From: Acanthosepion esculentum
Taxonomy: Eukaryota > Mollusca > Cephalopoda > Sepiida > Sepiidae
Length of the DNA: 64,000 nt
Reading direction: 5' to 3'
NCBI GenBank assembly: GCA_964036315.1
Contig: OZ038485.1
Location: 74,981,015 to 75,045,014, forward strand
Shown: positions 26,301 through 37,138 of the stretch, one piece after another
Layout of the letters: every line of letters starts with the position of its first letter
Numbering within the stretch: position 1 is the first letter of the stretch
Program-made: the position numbers and the translations under genes
Notes under the pieces: generated by a model
Database searches by the model: none
Told to the model about the DNA's origin: nothing
Seen by the model: the letters and a program-made list of their open reading frames with translations, nothing else

Positions 26301-29300
26301 AATGACTTTGAAGGATCAACTGACCTAAAAGACTTGATAGATTCAGGTTCGTCTAAAGTTAGAGTTATATCATAGGGATCATAAGTGACTCCTTTCTCAC
26401 AAATACTATCTCCACCAGAGCCAGTTGGAGATTCATCAGTACTTGATGGTGTATAGTTAGATACATTTTTTGTTACAGTAGTAGAATCAGGAGAGAGCAA
26501 CTCAGATGGATTCTCTTCAATTGAAATTGGATTATCGCAATCAGCTGAATTCATTTTCACTGATTCGCCATCCAGCAAAGAATCATAATCTTTACCTACA
26601 CGTTTTTTCTTTTTGCTTGGTGGCTGCTCAGAATCAGGTTCAGGACAAGAAGATTTGACTTTACGATTCTTCATCTTTTTGGGGTCAGTTTCACTACCCC
26701 AACATGTATTGCGCAAATTCTCAACCTGATCTAACACATCACTGATTTCACTTTCTGTAAAAACAATTTCATCAGGAATATCAACAGACTGGGCAGGCTT
26801 TTTTGCAGGCACTTTCAATGTAGCTTTCTTTGCAGTATCTTTAGCAACAGATTTCACCTTTCTTTTCTCAATTGCAACTGCTTCAACATGATCCAAAACT
26901 TCACTAAACTCAGTTGTAGCAAAATTAATTGCTTCTGAGATTTCCATGGACATTGGTTTTTTTACAATCTTTTTTGTATTGACCAACTTTTTTGATTCTT
27001 TACTGGTGGTTTTTAATTTATCCTTTTCTGGCTTAGAACGACCTCGCTTACTTATAGCTCCTACTGCTTCACACATGTCAGTTTCTTTAAAAAATGCAGA
27101 AGCTGAATTTGAAGTTACTGTCAAACTGTTGCATGTGTTGTCTAATGAATGAGAACTTTGACTTTCCACTTCCATTTCGATACGACTTGATGTGGGAATA
27201 TTGTCACTATCACAACTTTCTTTAGATGGAGACTGAGCACTACAATCATCTTCTGTTTCTCCAGCACTGGTGTCTATATGTAATGGATTATCTTCATTAG
27301 CAGGGTTGTAAAAACTGCTTATTGGAGGAGATATATCATGCAATGAAGAAGAAAAAATAGATTCTGCTGCTTTAGCTAATATGTCAGTAGTGCCTGTATT
27401 ATCAGATGTGTGGGAAGTTGATGGAGATTGTGCGATGGTTGATTCTGCTGATGTAGTTACACAGACTTCATTGGCACTAACCACTGATTGTATACTAGTA
27501 CTAGAAGCCTCCTGATCGGTGTTTAGTGAAACAGAGTTCCAAAGACCAGATGAAACAACTTGAGTTGAACTAACTGAATTAGAACTATTCATAGAAGAAA
27601 CAGAGCCTAATGTATTAGAATTATTTGATTTTGGAGGTTTTGGCATAATTGTTCTCTGAGAGTTCTTTTTGTTACATTTTTTAGAGGAACTTTGAGTAGT
27701 TGTTGAAATAGAAGCTGATGCAGTGGTAGTTAATACGGATTGAGAGTTAGCAATATTCCCAATTCCTTGCATAGTATTGGAGTTTAGTATACAACAAGCT
27801 TGCTGGCCTGGAGGACCAAATGTTATTAGAATAGTTCCATTTGAGCCAGCACCTTGTGTTTGTTGGTTTAAGGGAAGAGAAGCATTAATATTTGGTTGCA
27901 AAGTGGAAGATATAACAGCAGAAGTGTCATTTTGTGAAGGCACAGTTCCAACTGTTGCTAGTGAATTGGCTTGGGATATATTTCCAAGCAATATGCTACT
28001 TTCAGGTGCAGATGTACTAGGTATCTTCAATTGCACTTGAGACTGGACACTTGTTGTAGACATGACAACTCCTTTGGAATCTGATGTCTGTGTGTCTGAT
28101 CTTTTGATGAATGCTGGAGCACTGGTTGGGCGATGTGTCTGGGATGATTGCACTTGAGTTGTCATTACACTCTGAGTGGCTGATGTGGTTACCATGTTGT
28201 TATTCATTGAAGCAACTGTAGTAGCAGCATTTGACATTGGGAAACTCGATATTGTTGTGGTCATCAAAAGGCCAACTGGTGCCCTTTGCTGGGATAGAAG
28301 CATGGCATTTTGACTCTGACATTGTAGGTTTTGGGAATTGAGTACTGTTGTGAGGTTTGTGTCTATGACAGGAAGAGTCCCATTGGAAAGACCTCCAATG
28401 ACAGCTACTTTGGTCTGCAACTGAGAAGGGTGCATAGTTTGTGGATGGGCAGCAGTTTGCAATTGGCAATTAGCATTTAATAACTGTTGCTGTAACTGTT
28501 GCTGTTGTAATTGTTGCTGTTGCAATTGTTGCTGCAGTAACACTTGAGGTTGTGTTACCACCGGAATGATGTGACCATTTGGTAGGATCAGAGCTGTAGG
28601 CAATTGGTTTGGTTGGCTTGGAACTGTATTTAGAGTTAACAGGTTTCCATTTTGACTAACAGGCAGCACAAGACCCGGATTTGGATTCAAAAAGTTAGCA
28701 CTTTGTCCTGCAAATGGGGTTGGTAATATAGGTTGCTGCTGATGTGTGGTAGTAGTAGTCACTGCAGCTGCAGCACCTAATTGCTGAGGTTGCTGCAAAA
28801 TTGTGTTAGTAGTACCAAGTGACAATGTATGTTGTGGTGGCTGATATGTAAGTTGCTGCATGGCAGCTGCTGCTGCTGCTGGGTTAGAAGCTAATGCTTG
28901 AGCATTTATGGCATTTTGAAATATGCTTTGTTGCTGCTGCTGCTGATTTTGTACAGGTATTGTCGTTGTATGGTTAATCATGTCACATGGATTAGCCATC
29001 ATACCAGTGAATGCCATCTTTGACTGATCAATTTTATTTGCCACGGCAAGTTTATCAGGTGTTGTAAATTGACGTGTGCTATTTGACAGTGCCAAAGCTG
29101 CTGGATCAACAACCATTTGTAAATTTGGCATCAAAGAAACACCACTGTGATCATTAACTAAAACAATTTGTCCCTGCTGTGTTTGAAGTCCTTGAATTCC
29201 TGTTAGTCCTGAAAGTGCTCCACCAATGGGCAAGGCTTGACCATTGGTATTTATAATAGGTACATTTATTAGAGTATTGCCATTTTGCAAAATTTGTCCA

Positions 29301-30225
29301 TAATTTGTTTGGCCAACAGACATAATAGGAACTTGACTATTGATGGCTTGAGTAGTGTTAGTCATTGTTGTTGAGCCTTGTTGAAAGCAGCTGGTACCAC
29401 CAAGAAAAGAGGAACCAATAAGGCCAGTGTTGATGCTTTGTGTGTTGGAAGCAATTGATGCAAGTGTTTGCAGTGGAGTTGAGTGTGGAACCTGGGAGGA
29501 ATCAGCTGAAGTAACAGCCTCTGTATTTGTGCTTGTGATTGAACCTATCATTGCTGGTGTTGACTGATTTGTTATCTGTGGAACTTGAGCTGATGGCTGT
29601 GTAAGAAAAGACTGTGTCACTGTTGTTATACCAGCATCCCTCATTGCTATTTGCAATAGTCCAGCTCCATCCCCATTTCCTTTGTCAGTGCCTGCAAGAA
29701 GATTGGGTGAGGGGGACACAAAAGTAACCCCAGGTTGATTAGTTGGAGCCTGTATACTGACCACACCACCAGCAGAATTTGCATTGCTGAAAATGACATG
29801 TCCATGACCATTTGAAGCAAGAATAGCATTTGAAAGTGTGCTAGCCAATAAATTAGGCGCAGCTGCAAACAACTGCTGTTGGTTGATGTTGGTTGGTAAA
29901 ACATTGGCTGTCTGCATCCCATTCAGGTTGTTAAGACCTGGAATGATAATGTTCCCAGCATTCATTTTTAAAGCTGTTGTTGCTTTGTCTGTCACGTTTT
30001 TATTCTGAATTCGTTCAAGTTGAGCACATATTGTGTTGCGTCTTTTGGATTTTGTGCTTTTTGTAGATCCTTCTTGATCGTTGTCTTTCTTTGAATTATT
30101 AGCTGAAAGATTAGGGATATTAGATGTAGTATCTGCAGATTCTGGTCGGCAATCTGAAGTGCTTGAAGTACAATTAGCTTTTTTCCCTTTCCATGAATTG
30201 GTTGCATTAAGCAATGTAGATATAC
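23396..30225 (-). CDS. USF3: USF3 giant terminal coding exon
   Basis: This exon encodes residues of about 134-2408 of the bHLH transcription factor USF3 (human protein about 2245 residues). It begins after a TTTTGTAG acceptor at 30226-30227 with GT completing a split Gly codon and ends at TAG 23396-23398. The frame runs through the TTG at 30214, so that is not a start. Its first residues (ISTLLNATNSWKGKK) match the human zipper-end region around HWKGN. The rest is low-complexity and probably disordered: Ser/Thr/Gln/Asn-rich, polyGln near residue 2130 (24199-24234), polyPro near 2185, polySer tracts, and a Lys-rich segment at about 1180-1340 with an SV40-like signal PSKKKKRVGKD near 1335. The conserved tail has LSNIFPDV and SINSILGHN, comparable to human SLFPEI and ISHILGH. 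It is likely a nuclear transcriptional regulator. Confidence 0.93.
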
Positions 30226-30419
30226 CTACAAAATATTAATAAGTATTTTTAGTTTCTAGAATTGCAGTTAGTTGAAAAACTTAATAATACTTAATGTTTT
30301 ATTTTGCAGACACTTTCACTTAATAAGTCACAAAACAGTTTTAAAATTTAAAAACAAAAAAATAAGGTCAGTAATAATAGTCGGGAAAATACTTTTGCAA
30401 ATATTAAACTGAAACTTAC

Positions 30420-30503
30420 CTGCTGTTTTTAATAAGTCTGCAAAGCGATCTCTCTCAGATTTGAGATCATCCAATTTTTGTCGCAAAGATTGGATTTCTT
30501 CTG
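30420..30503 (-). CDS. USF3: USF3 leucine-zipper exon
   Basis: An 84-base exon between acceptor CTTCAG (30504-30509) and donor GTAAGT (30419 downward). It completes an Ala codon, then encodes EEIQSLRQKLDDLKSERDRF and ADLLKTA, and ends on the first base of a Gly codon. This is the coiled-coil dimerisation segment that continues bHLH helix 2. It aligns position by position with human EEIKKLRKQLEEI and IELLKA. Both splice phases fit the neighbouring exons exactly. Confidence 0.9.
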
Positions 30504-30648
30504 CTGAAGATGATTAAATGAAAAAATTTCCAATTAAAATGAATATAGCTGTAAATTTGTGTCTAGCTCTAAAAAAGAAAGAATTAAAAATGTGTATTTC
30601 ATTAAAAATACTATTATTAAAAAATTTAGTTTATTACTGTTCAATCAG

Positions 30649-30685
30649 AGTTAACTTGAAAAATTGTTTATTTTTCAAGTTAACT
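30649..30685. repeat. perfect 16-bp hairpin in USF3 intron
   Basis: AGTTAACTTGAAAAAT (30649-30664) and its exact reverse complement (30670-30685) flank a 5-base loop, 146 bases upstream of the zipper exon in gene orientation. It could affect splicing or be neutral. Confidence 0.65.
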
Positions 30686-30823
30686 GAAATGAAAATCCAG
30701 AAAATGTAAAAATAAAACCAGGAAGTAAAAAGATATTGGATTTGAGCTTGACTTATTGGATCATAAAAACTATTTATAACACTTTAACTATACAGTCATT
30801 CTTTAATTGCTAATCTATATGAG

Positions 30824-31260
30824 AAAGTAATGCCTCCTATTTATTTCAGTAGAAACTACAACAGAATACAGGGAGTACAGTAGGAAGTCTGACTATGAAT
30901 TTTCACTAACAATGAACAAGAGCTTTTCATTTTATGGGATGAAAGCTGTGTAGGACCACCTGAAACTGAGCTTCTCATATGCCATTTCTGAAAAGTGTTA
31001 CCCATTGCCCAGGTGTGCTTGCATTCACTGTTTGGTTAATGAATATCAATGGGTGCAATATTTCCGACATGGAGGAATTCATTGATAAAAGACTTCTGCT
31101 TTGTATGCATTTTGATGTCAGAAGCCATTTTGCCAGATTGCTACTCAGCTGCTATTTAGGACAAAAAAAAGGGGGGTATTGGTGGGAAGGCTCAACCACA
31201 ACAACCAACATCTGCTACTGATGTCATGAGCCAACATAATAAAACAGGAGGCATTACTTT
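30824..31260. mobile_element. short mariner-derived element (MITE-like)
   Basis: A 437-bp unit with inverted termini AAAGTAATGCCTCCTATTTA (left) and AACAGGAGGCATTACTTT (right). The minus-strand interior keeps remnants of the start of a transposase frame (for example APIDIH and SECKHTWAMGNTFQKW). The interior aligns with the older relic at 4.66-4.9 kb, for example CACTGTTTGGT, ATGGGTGCAAT and GGAAGGCTCAACCA. It sits in the USF3 intron between the zipper and helix-2 exons. No target duplication is evident. Confidence 0.6.
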
Positions 31261-31446
31261 CAGAGCAAACTTTACATGTTAACCGTGAAAAAGACACAGA
31301 ACAAAAGTCTTTTTTACTTTTTATAATCGATAGTTTTAATTTTAAAATATTTTTCAGTTTAAGTTTACATGACTAAAAAGAAAAAAAAAGTCATTTAAAT
31401 TGTGTGAAGCTCTTGTTCATGTTCAAAATTAAAATCAATGAGTTAC

Positions 31447-31543
31447 CTTGCACTTCATCACCATTATGGTACATTAATTGATCATTTTTATCTTGAATTT
31501 CAGATATATAATCTGCAGCCCGTTCCAATATAGACAAAGTGCT
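31447..31543 (-). CDS. USF3: USF3 bHLH helix-2 exon
   Basis: A 97-base exon after acceptor AAATTTCAG (31544-31545), ending at donor GTAACT (31446 downward). It encodes STLSILERAADYISEIQDKN and then DQLMYHNGDEVQ plus one base of the next codon. This is helix 2 of the bHLH, which packs against helix 1 for dimerisation. It aligns with human ILDQAFKYITEMKRQNDELL. The phase joins cleanly to the bHLH basic-region exon (phase 0) and to the zipper exon (phase 1). Confidence 0.9.
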
Positions 31544-31859
31544 CTGAAATTTAAACAGATCTATTTTTATAGTTTTATATTATAAAGAATAAACTTAAAT
31601 TTGAAATGTTTTCATACACACATACACAATGATGCGGAGATAAACCTAATGAAATTTAAGTGAACAATATTAAAAAGCAAGACAATTTACAATCATTTTT
31701 ATGAAGATATGATTGTTAACAGGAATATAAAATGCAATACAAGTTTACATTAAGTAATTTATTCAATAATAATATAATTGAAAACATTAGATAAGCTGAT
31801 GTTTCAAAAGTAAACAGAGAGAAAAGACAGAATATTAAAACTTAACTAGACATGAAAGC

Positions 31860-32470
31860 AACCAAACTGCCACCCTTAAGTAAACATCACAAAGAGAAAT
31901 GTGTACTTTGAAGTACATGAAAACTGATTTTCCAACGGTAATTTGTGTGATGACTGTACAGCTACAATGGATGGACCTGATGGACCAACTAGAGGTTTGG
32001 CCCTTTATGGAAATAATTAACCAACACTACTTATAAGAAAACAGTGGGAAAGTAGAGTAGTTTCTGAGCTAATATTATAGGGATTAAAAGTTCCAAAAAG
32101 TTGATGGGATCATGATAAATGCAGAGAATTATTATAAGCACTTTGACAAAATATTTTTAGTGGTACACATCACAAACATGAAGCTTTAATCTAAGAAGGT
32201 AATATTTATACAATGTAATGTTCCTTCAACTTATGCAAAGTTAACTATTAGCCACCTTGCCAAAGATGGCTTCAAAAGACACCAACTTAATGGAATTTCA
32301 CCCATCCTTACCAGATATTAATCCAATTGAAAACTTATGGGTCATCATTTAAACAAGAATGGAGAACAATTTTCAAGTAAATCACTGAGAAGCAATAAAA
32401 AAACAAAAACTGATGCAAGTAATGTTAAAATCAAAACAGTAGAAAAACTAACAAAATCAATGAATGAAAA
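31860..32470 (+). pseudogene. Tc1-like transposase relic
   Basis: Plus-strand frames read, with breaks, LPPLSKHHKEKCVL, VDGIMINAENYYKHFDKIFL (about 32105-32160), FIQCNVPSTYAKLTISHLAK (about 32208-32268) and HPSLPDINPIENLWVII (about 32300-32350). These correspond to Tc1 landmarks, including the QQDNAPxHTA block and the SPDLNPIENLW block. Several stops and the loss of catalytic Asp in the second block make it inactive. It lies inside a USF3 intron, antisense to the gene. Confidence 0.65.
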
Positions 32471-33290
32471 ATTCATGAAAGTTACAGTATAACAAGATTA
32501 CATTAACTTGCAAAATAATAAAATAATTATTCAGATTTCATAACATCTCTGTAAACAAATATAGGCAATCATAAAAAGAAACTTTTCAGGTCACAATACA
32601 AAACATTTTGGGAATTTGGTTTGAGATTAAAATATTAAATACATTTTTTATTTATTTAAAAAATACCCTCAAAACAATAAAATCAATTTCAAAACAACTA
32701 AATATTTAAATTCAAATAAAAAAAAAATTAACTTGTATGTGCTGAAATTTTCTCCCTCTTCATTTTAATCAGAAGCCATTTTATGAATTCATTACACTAA
32801 CAAATAGTTTTGCTATTATTTAGCTTTCTAAAATCAGAAAGAATTAATATTTATTATCATTAATATTAATAATGCAACATTCCTAATTCCTAGTGAGAAA
32901 AACTTAACTGAAATTAAACAAAAGCTTACACCTTTTTTGCAAAATTGTTAAATTATATGCCTAGGTTAAAAATAAAATTAAATGAAGCAAAGTTATAGGA
33001 CATATTTGCTTAATTTGTATGTAACTACCTAACTTAGAAACTTAAAGCAAGATCTGTTGTAAAAAATACCATCAAGGAAAATACTAAACCCAAGTAAATA
33101 ATGATTCAACTGTTTTGGATGCATACATAAATCACATCATTTTACTCAGTGTAATCAAGCTAATTAAAATATTCAAATAAATAGCATCAGTTGAAGATTC
33201 TATGAAAACAGAAAATATCAAACCTCTTAATGTAGCATCATCACATAATTGTGAACATTATTTGTGGATAAGATTTAAAATTAAACTCAC

Positions 33291-33417
33291 TTGCTTTTCA
33301 TAACATCGAACAGCTGGCAACAAATGTCCAATATTTGCAATTTTACTTTTAATCTTTTCTTTACGTTGTTTTTCAGAATTGTTGTGCGTGATTCGTTTAT
33401 GTTCCCGTTCAGTGCTA
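33291..33417 (-). CDS. USF3: USF3 bHLH basic region and helix-1 exon
   Basis: A 127-base exon: acceptor CTTTGCAG (33418-33419), donor GTGAGT (33290 downward). It completes the split Ser codon and encodes STEREHKRITHNNSEKQRKE, KIKSKIANIGHLLPAVRCYE and KQ. The basic region has the E-box-contact pattern His-x3-Glu-x2-Arg-Lys (H41, E45, R48, K49 of the joined protein). The human paralogue shows the same HNAVERHRKKK layout with Arg-Lys rather than Arg-Arg. Helix 1 follows (KIKSKIANIGHLLP), comparable to human INAGINRIGELIP. This exon defines the DNA-binding domain. Confidence 0.92.
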
Positions 33418-33508
33418 CTGCAAAGAGGATAACAAAGAAATAGAATTAAAGGAAACAAAAGCATTTGTAGAAGGATTTTTAGAAAAATAATGAAATAATA
33501 AAGTGGAG

Positions 33509-33510
<2 letters not shown>

Positions 33511-33551
<41 letters not shown>
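33511..33551. repeat. (AT)n(GT)n microsatellite
   Basis: An ATATATATAT stretch runs directly into a GT run of about 14 dinucleotides, upstream of the bHLH exon in the USF3 intron. On the minus strand it reads as a His-Thr low-complexity frame, which is not coding. Confidence 0.9.
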
Positions 33552-33552
<1 letters not shown>

Positions 33553-34268
33553 ACACATACACTGCTGACAAATTATTCCTTTAGTTTATAGAAGATAAAA
33601 TTGAAAATAATGTTGTTGTTGCTGAGGCTTCCTGTAAGTTGGGAGCATTTTTAATGTGTTAGGTGCATGATGTATATAGCAGGGCTGTGGAGTCTGAGTC
33701 ATGGAGTTGAAAGCAATTAAGGGATCACTGGAGCTGTAGTTTGTAAAACTGACTCAGACTCCAGTTGAATTTATGTAAAAAGTCTTACATTATAGAATTT
33801 TTATTTCTTCAACTATATAATTACTATTTCCTTTAAGAAATTCATCTCACTTATTTTTTAAAGTCATTTTATTTTTTGTAGTTATTTTGTATTTGGAAAA
33901 CTATATAATTAAAAAATCGTACATTATAAAATTTTTATTTTTGTTATGTCTTTTACATTCTGTAAAAGATTATATTTCAACTTCTGTTATAAAGTAGAAA
34001 ATAGTTTTATTTTTGTTCTGTATTTATTTGTTATTTGCAGATATATATGTGTGTGTGTGCGCATGTATGTAAAAAGTCTTTCATTATAGCATTTTTATTT
34101 TTATTTCTATATCCTTACAAAGATTTAGTCTAATTCTATTATAAAATATTGAAGAATGAATAGGTATGATATAAAAGCCACAGTATCTTTATTCTTTGAT
34201 ATAAACCAGATATCGTGATATAAGCCTACTTAAATTAGGAGTATATGCATAGGCTTTATGAGATTTGT

Positions 34269-34510
34269 AGTAGGTATCCCAGCACTCAGCTTACAGCCGA
34301 TAAAATTCTTAACTAAACACTAAAAAATGCATATATTCAACTCGCCGTGTTATTTCATTCAATATCTCCATAAAAACATAATGCACACCAAATAAAAGCT
34401 TATTTCATGAACTTTGTTTCTATCTTATTTATTTTTATATGTACTACAGTGTGAGAGGAACATTACAGTTTGAAAATAGAGATTTTGGTGATTTCACAAA
34501 ATTTTGCTCA
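34269..34510 (+). repeat. direct repeat A within the hAT-like element
   Basis: GGTATCCCAGCACTCAGC and, further on, TTATTTTTATATGTACTACA with GTGAGAGGAACATTACAGTT recur at 36202-36350 in the same orientation. The second copy lacks about 90 bases from the middle. Together the copies bracket the spliced ORF. Confidence 0.65.
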
Positions 34511-34851
34511 TTTTTTTTCACTGATGGCAGTTTAGACACCTCAAATTTTGTAACATGTGCACTCCGCAGGGTTTATTACAATTTTGGTAACACATTAGTT
34601 GGAAAGTTATCATTCTTAGCTTCATTTTCATATATTTTCTATTTTTTAATTTTAATAAGAAGTTTGTAAACAATTCAAATGAAAAGTTTGGTTGTAAAAT
34701 TCAAATGCTTCTTATAAAAGTAAAAAAACAAAATATATCAAAAAAAAAAAAAAAAAAAAGCTCATTTAATAATCTATGATAAATAAATAACCTATCTAAA
34801 TCAAAAATGAAACGATAGCTCCATTTTGTGCGTGTGCGATTATGTGTAATC

Positions 34852-36107
34852 ATGTGCGACTTGCTCGGTCATCGTTTCAACTCCACGCAACAGTCAATAC
34901 ACAGCGTCAACACGGACACCCAAGAATCGACCAGCATATTTTCTATGTACGAAATTTTCAAGGAAATTGGTAAGAATTTGTTTTAAATATTAATTTTCTA
35001 TGATATGTAAAATGTAAATGGGATTTAAAAACCGTTTTCGCCATAAAAAACATGAAACAAAAATCGGTTTACTTTACGCTAAACATAGGCCTTATTGATC
35101 GAAAAATATTCATATTCAAAGAATGAGATAAAAAACATTGTACAAAAAAAATGCAAAAAAATTCTAGAATATCTTATGTTTTTGCAGTATTCCCACAATA
35201 ATTATCAGCATTTCAGTTACCAAGTAACATTTTGTTTAAAGTTACCCCTTCGAACAATTTTCTTACATTTTAAATTATCTAATGAATGGATTTTAGTTAC
35301 GATTTATTGCTATCTAGATACAAATTTATGATTTAATATTCATTTTCCTAATTTATTATTATTTCTTAGTAATATTTATTTCATATGGATTATGATTAAA
35401 ATATTTTAGAATAAAATAAACAATGTGTCAGTTTTAAGGACCACTGTGGAAATAGGTTTGTTGAGAAAATATTTTGAAAGTGCTTCCTTATTTGTTACTC
35501 AGGTGTATGGATGACTATATTTATACCTGATTGTATTTAGTGCAAATTTTTTATGAACTGCAAATAAACTCAAATTCAGTAAGAAAATGTAGACAATAAT
35601 TTGTAGATGACTACTAAGTAGTACTTTGACAACATGGGATAGGATTATAAATTCATTTTTTTTCTTTTTGAAGATGACGATGTACAGAATCAGTTACAAC
35701 GTTGTTTTATGACAAAAGGACGTGGAAGGAAGATGTCTTTGCCTAAAGTGGAATGTTCCAAGACGGTGCTGCTTCAAATATATTCATTGAAAGAGAAGTA
35801 TAAGGAAACCTGGGATTCTGCTATTACTTGGCTACATAAATTGTTCCCAATCTTTCCTAAGAACAGATGGGTACACCTTATTGAGAAAGTTGTAGCAGAA
35901 GTTCAGAGTTGTCCAAAAGCGGATTGTCCTGCATTGTACCATGAGGTAACAAATTTGGGATTCATAGGTGAAAGATGTGAGAGTGTTGGATTGACTCTCA
36001 GTGTTTTGTCGGATCCAACGCTGGGTCGTAAGCTTTTATGTGTGGAAGTAACAAATGGGCTCATACTTGAACTATATAAACTGGATACGCCAGCAAAGAT
36101 ATACTAG
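34852..36107 (+). CDS. unidentified two-exon ORF inside hAT-like element
   Basis: Exon 1 (34852-34969) opens with MCDLLGHRFNSTQQ and ends at donor GTAAGA. Exon 2 begins at 35674 after a strong pyrimidine tract and GAAG, and the split codon gives Asp (EI-D-DDVQNQLQ). The joined product is about 183 residues: a basic stretch TKGRGRKMSLPK, a helical-looking KEKYKETWDSAITWLHKLFP, Cys-containing SCPKADCPALYHEV, and LYKLDTPAKIY before the stop. In another frame right after the stop, TSQTRRTWIVPELDYLEGLY and EEYAKTYF continues to 36190, so a one-base slip near 36095 probably truncated an original product of about 210 residues. Exon 1 is rich in CpG. I recognise no family. It could be an accessory transposon protein or a captured host gene. 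Confidence 0.45.
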
Positions 36108-36201
36108 TCAGACTAGAAGAACTTGGATAGTGCCTGAATTAGATTATTTGGAGGGATTGTATGAAGAGTATGCCAAGACTTACTTTTGACTACTCAGTGA
36201 A

Positions 36202-36350
36202 GAGGTATCCCAACACCCAGCCCACCATTACAGAAAATTTCCAAATAAACTTTATTTGATTAATTTCATGTGTGTGTTGTTTATTTTTATATGGATAATG
36301 TGAGAGGAACATTACAGTTTAAAAATTGAGACAATTTGGTGATTTCATAC
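36202..36350 (+). repeat. direct repeat B within the hAT-like element
   Basis: This is the second copy of the 34269-34510 unit: GGTATCCCAACACCCAGC, then TTATTTTTATATGGATAATG and GTGAGAGGAACATTACAGTT. It begins just after the end of the spliced ORF, so it resembles that gene's 3' untranslated region. Confidence 0.65.
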
Positions 36351-37138
36351 CGCTTACATAGTGATCGGAACTAACATGTGTCAGAACTTCAACCTTTTGA
36401 TCAAATTGTGGCAGATAAAATATTTTTATTTTAATGATTTCAGTTACAAATTTAGTGGTTCATGATATGGTGAGTTTTCTGTTGCTTTCTTATGTTCATT
36501 AATGGGTATTTCTTGGCGTGTGTTAAGCTTCTCTCTCTCTACAGTCCATAAATTGTACATGTTGAGTCAGGAGTATACTTGTTCAGCATCTGCTACATAT
36601 ACATTCTAATCTGTTGATTTTAGGTCATTTTAACCATGATAAGTGGAAAGAGCACCCCCAGAAATGGCTAGATATAAAATTTGGTGTTTCTAGTGTAAGA
36701 AGTATTCATTTTATGACACAATTCAAGCAAGTCTCCTCTTCAGTCTAAAATCGGCCTTTCAAATACCTAGTGACAAAGGGTTAAAAAGCAATTTTTTTCA
36801 ATTTTGAAGTGGAATAATCCAGAAGATATCCATTCCATCACTCTCCCCAAAATTAGGCATGTTACTGGTATAGTCATAATGTGATATTTGAAATTTGGGA
36901 TGAATGTGGGTCTTATTTCCAGTTTTATGGAATGCCAAACCTCAGGTTATGAGTTGTTTGCACGTCATTGCTAATAAGCTAATATAATTTTAACTGTTAT
37001 TCTTAAAGTACTTTTTAAAATATAGGAGTCCAAATATGGTATTTTGTCCTAAATCATAATAGACAAAAAATGGCTAAGTCGATCACATGTGTAAAAATAA
37101 ATCTGCCAAAATTAAACGGTTCGAGATATTTCGATGAA

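Noticed and set aside
27777..28040. Plus-strand frame of 87 codons antisense to USF3
   Set aside because: Antisense shadow of coding sequence with no motif or splice context.
30212..30214. TTG at the start of the giant exon as an initiation codon
   Set aside because: The frame continues upstream to the acceptor at 30226 and joins in phase to the zipper exon; the true start is the ATG at 51702.
33258..33554. Minus-strand frame starting in a His-Thr repeat and running into the bHLH exon
   Set aside because: The first part is a GT microsatellite and intron. Only 33291-33417 is the exon, as shown by the AG acceptor and phase.
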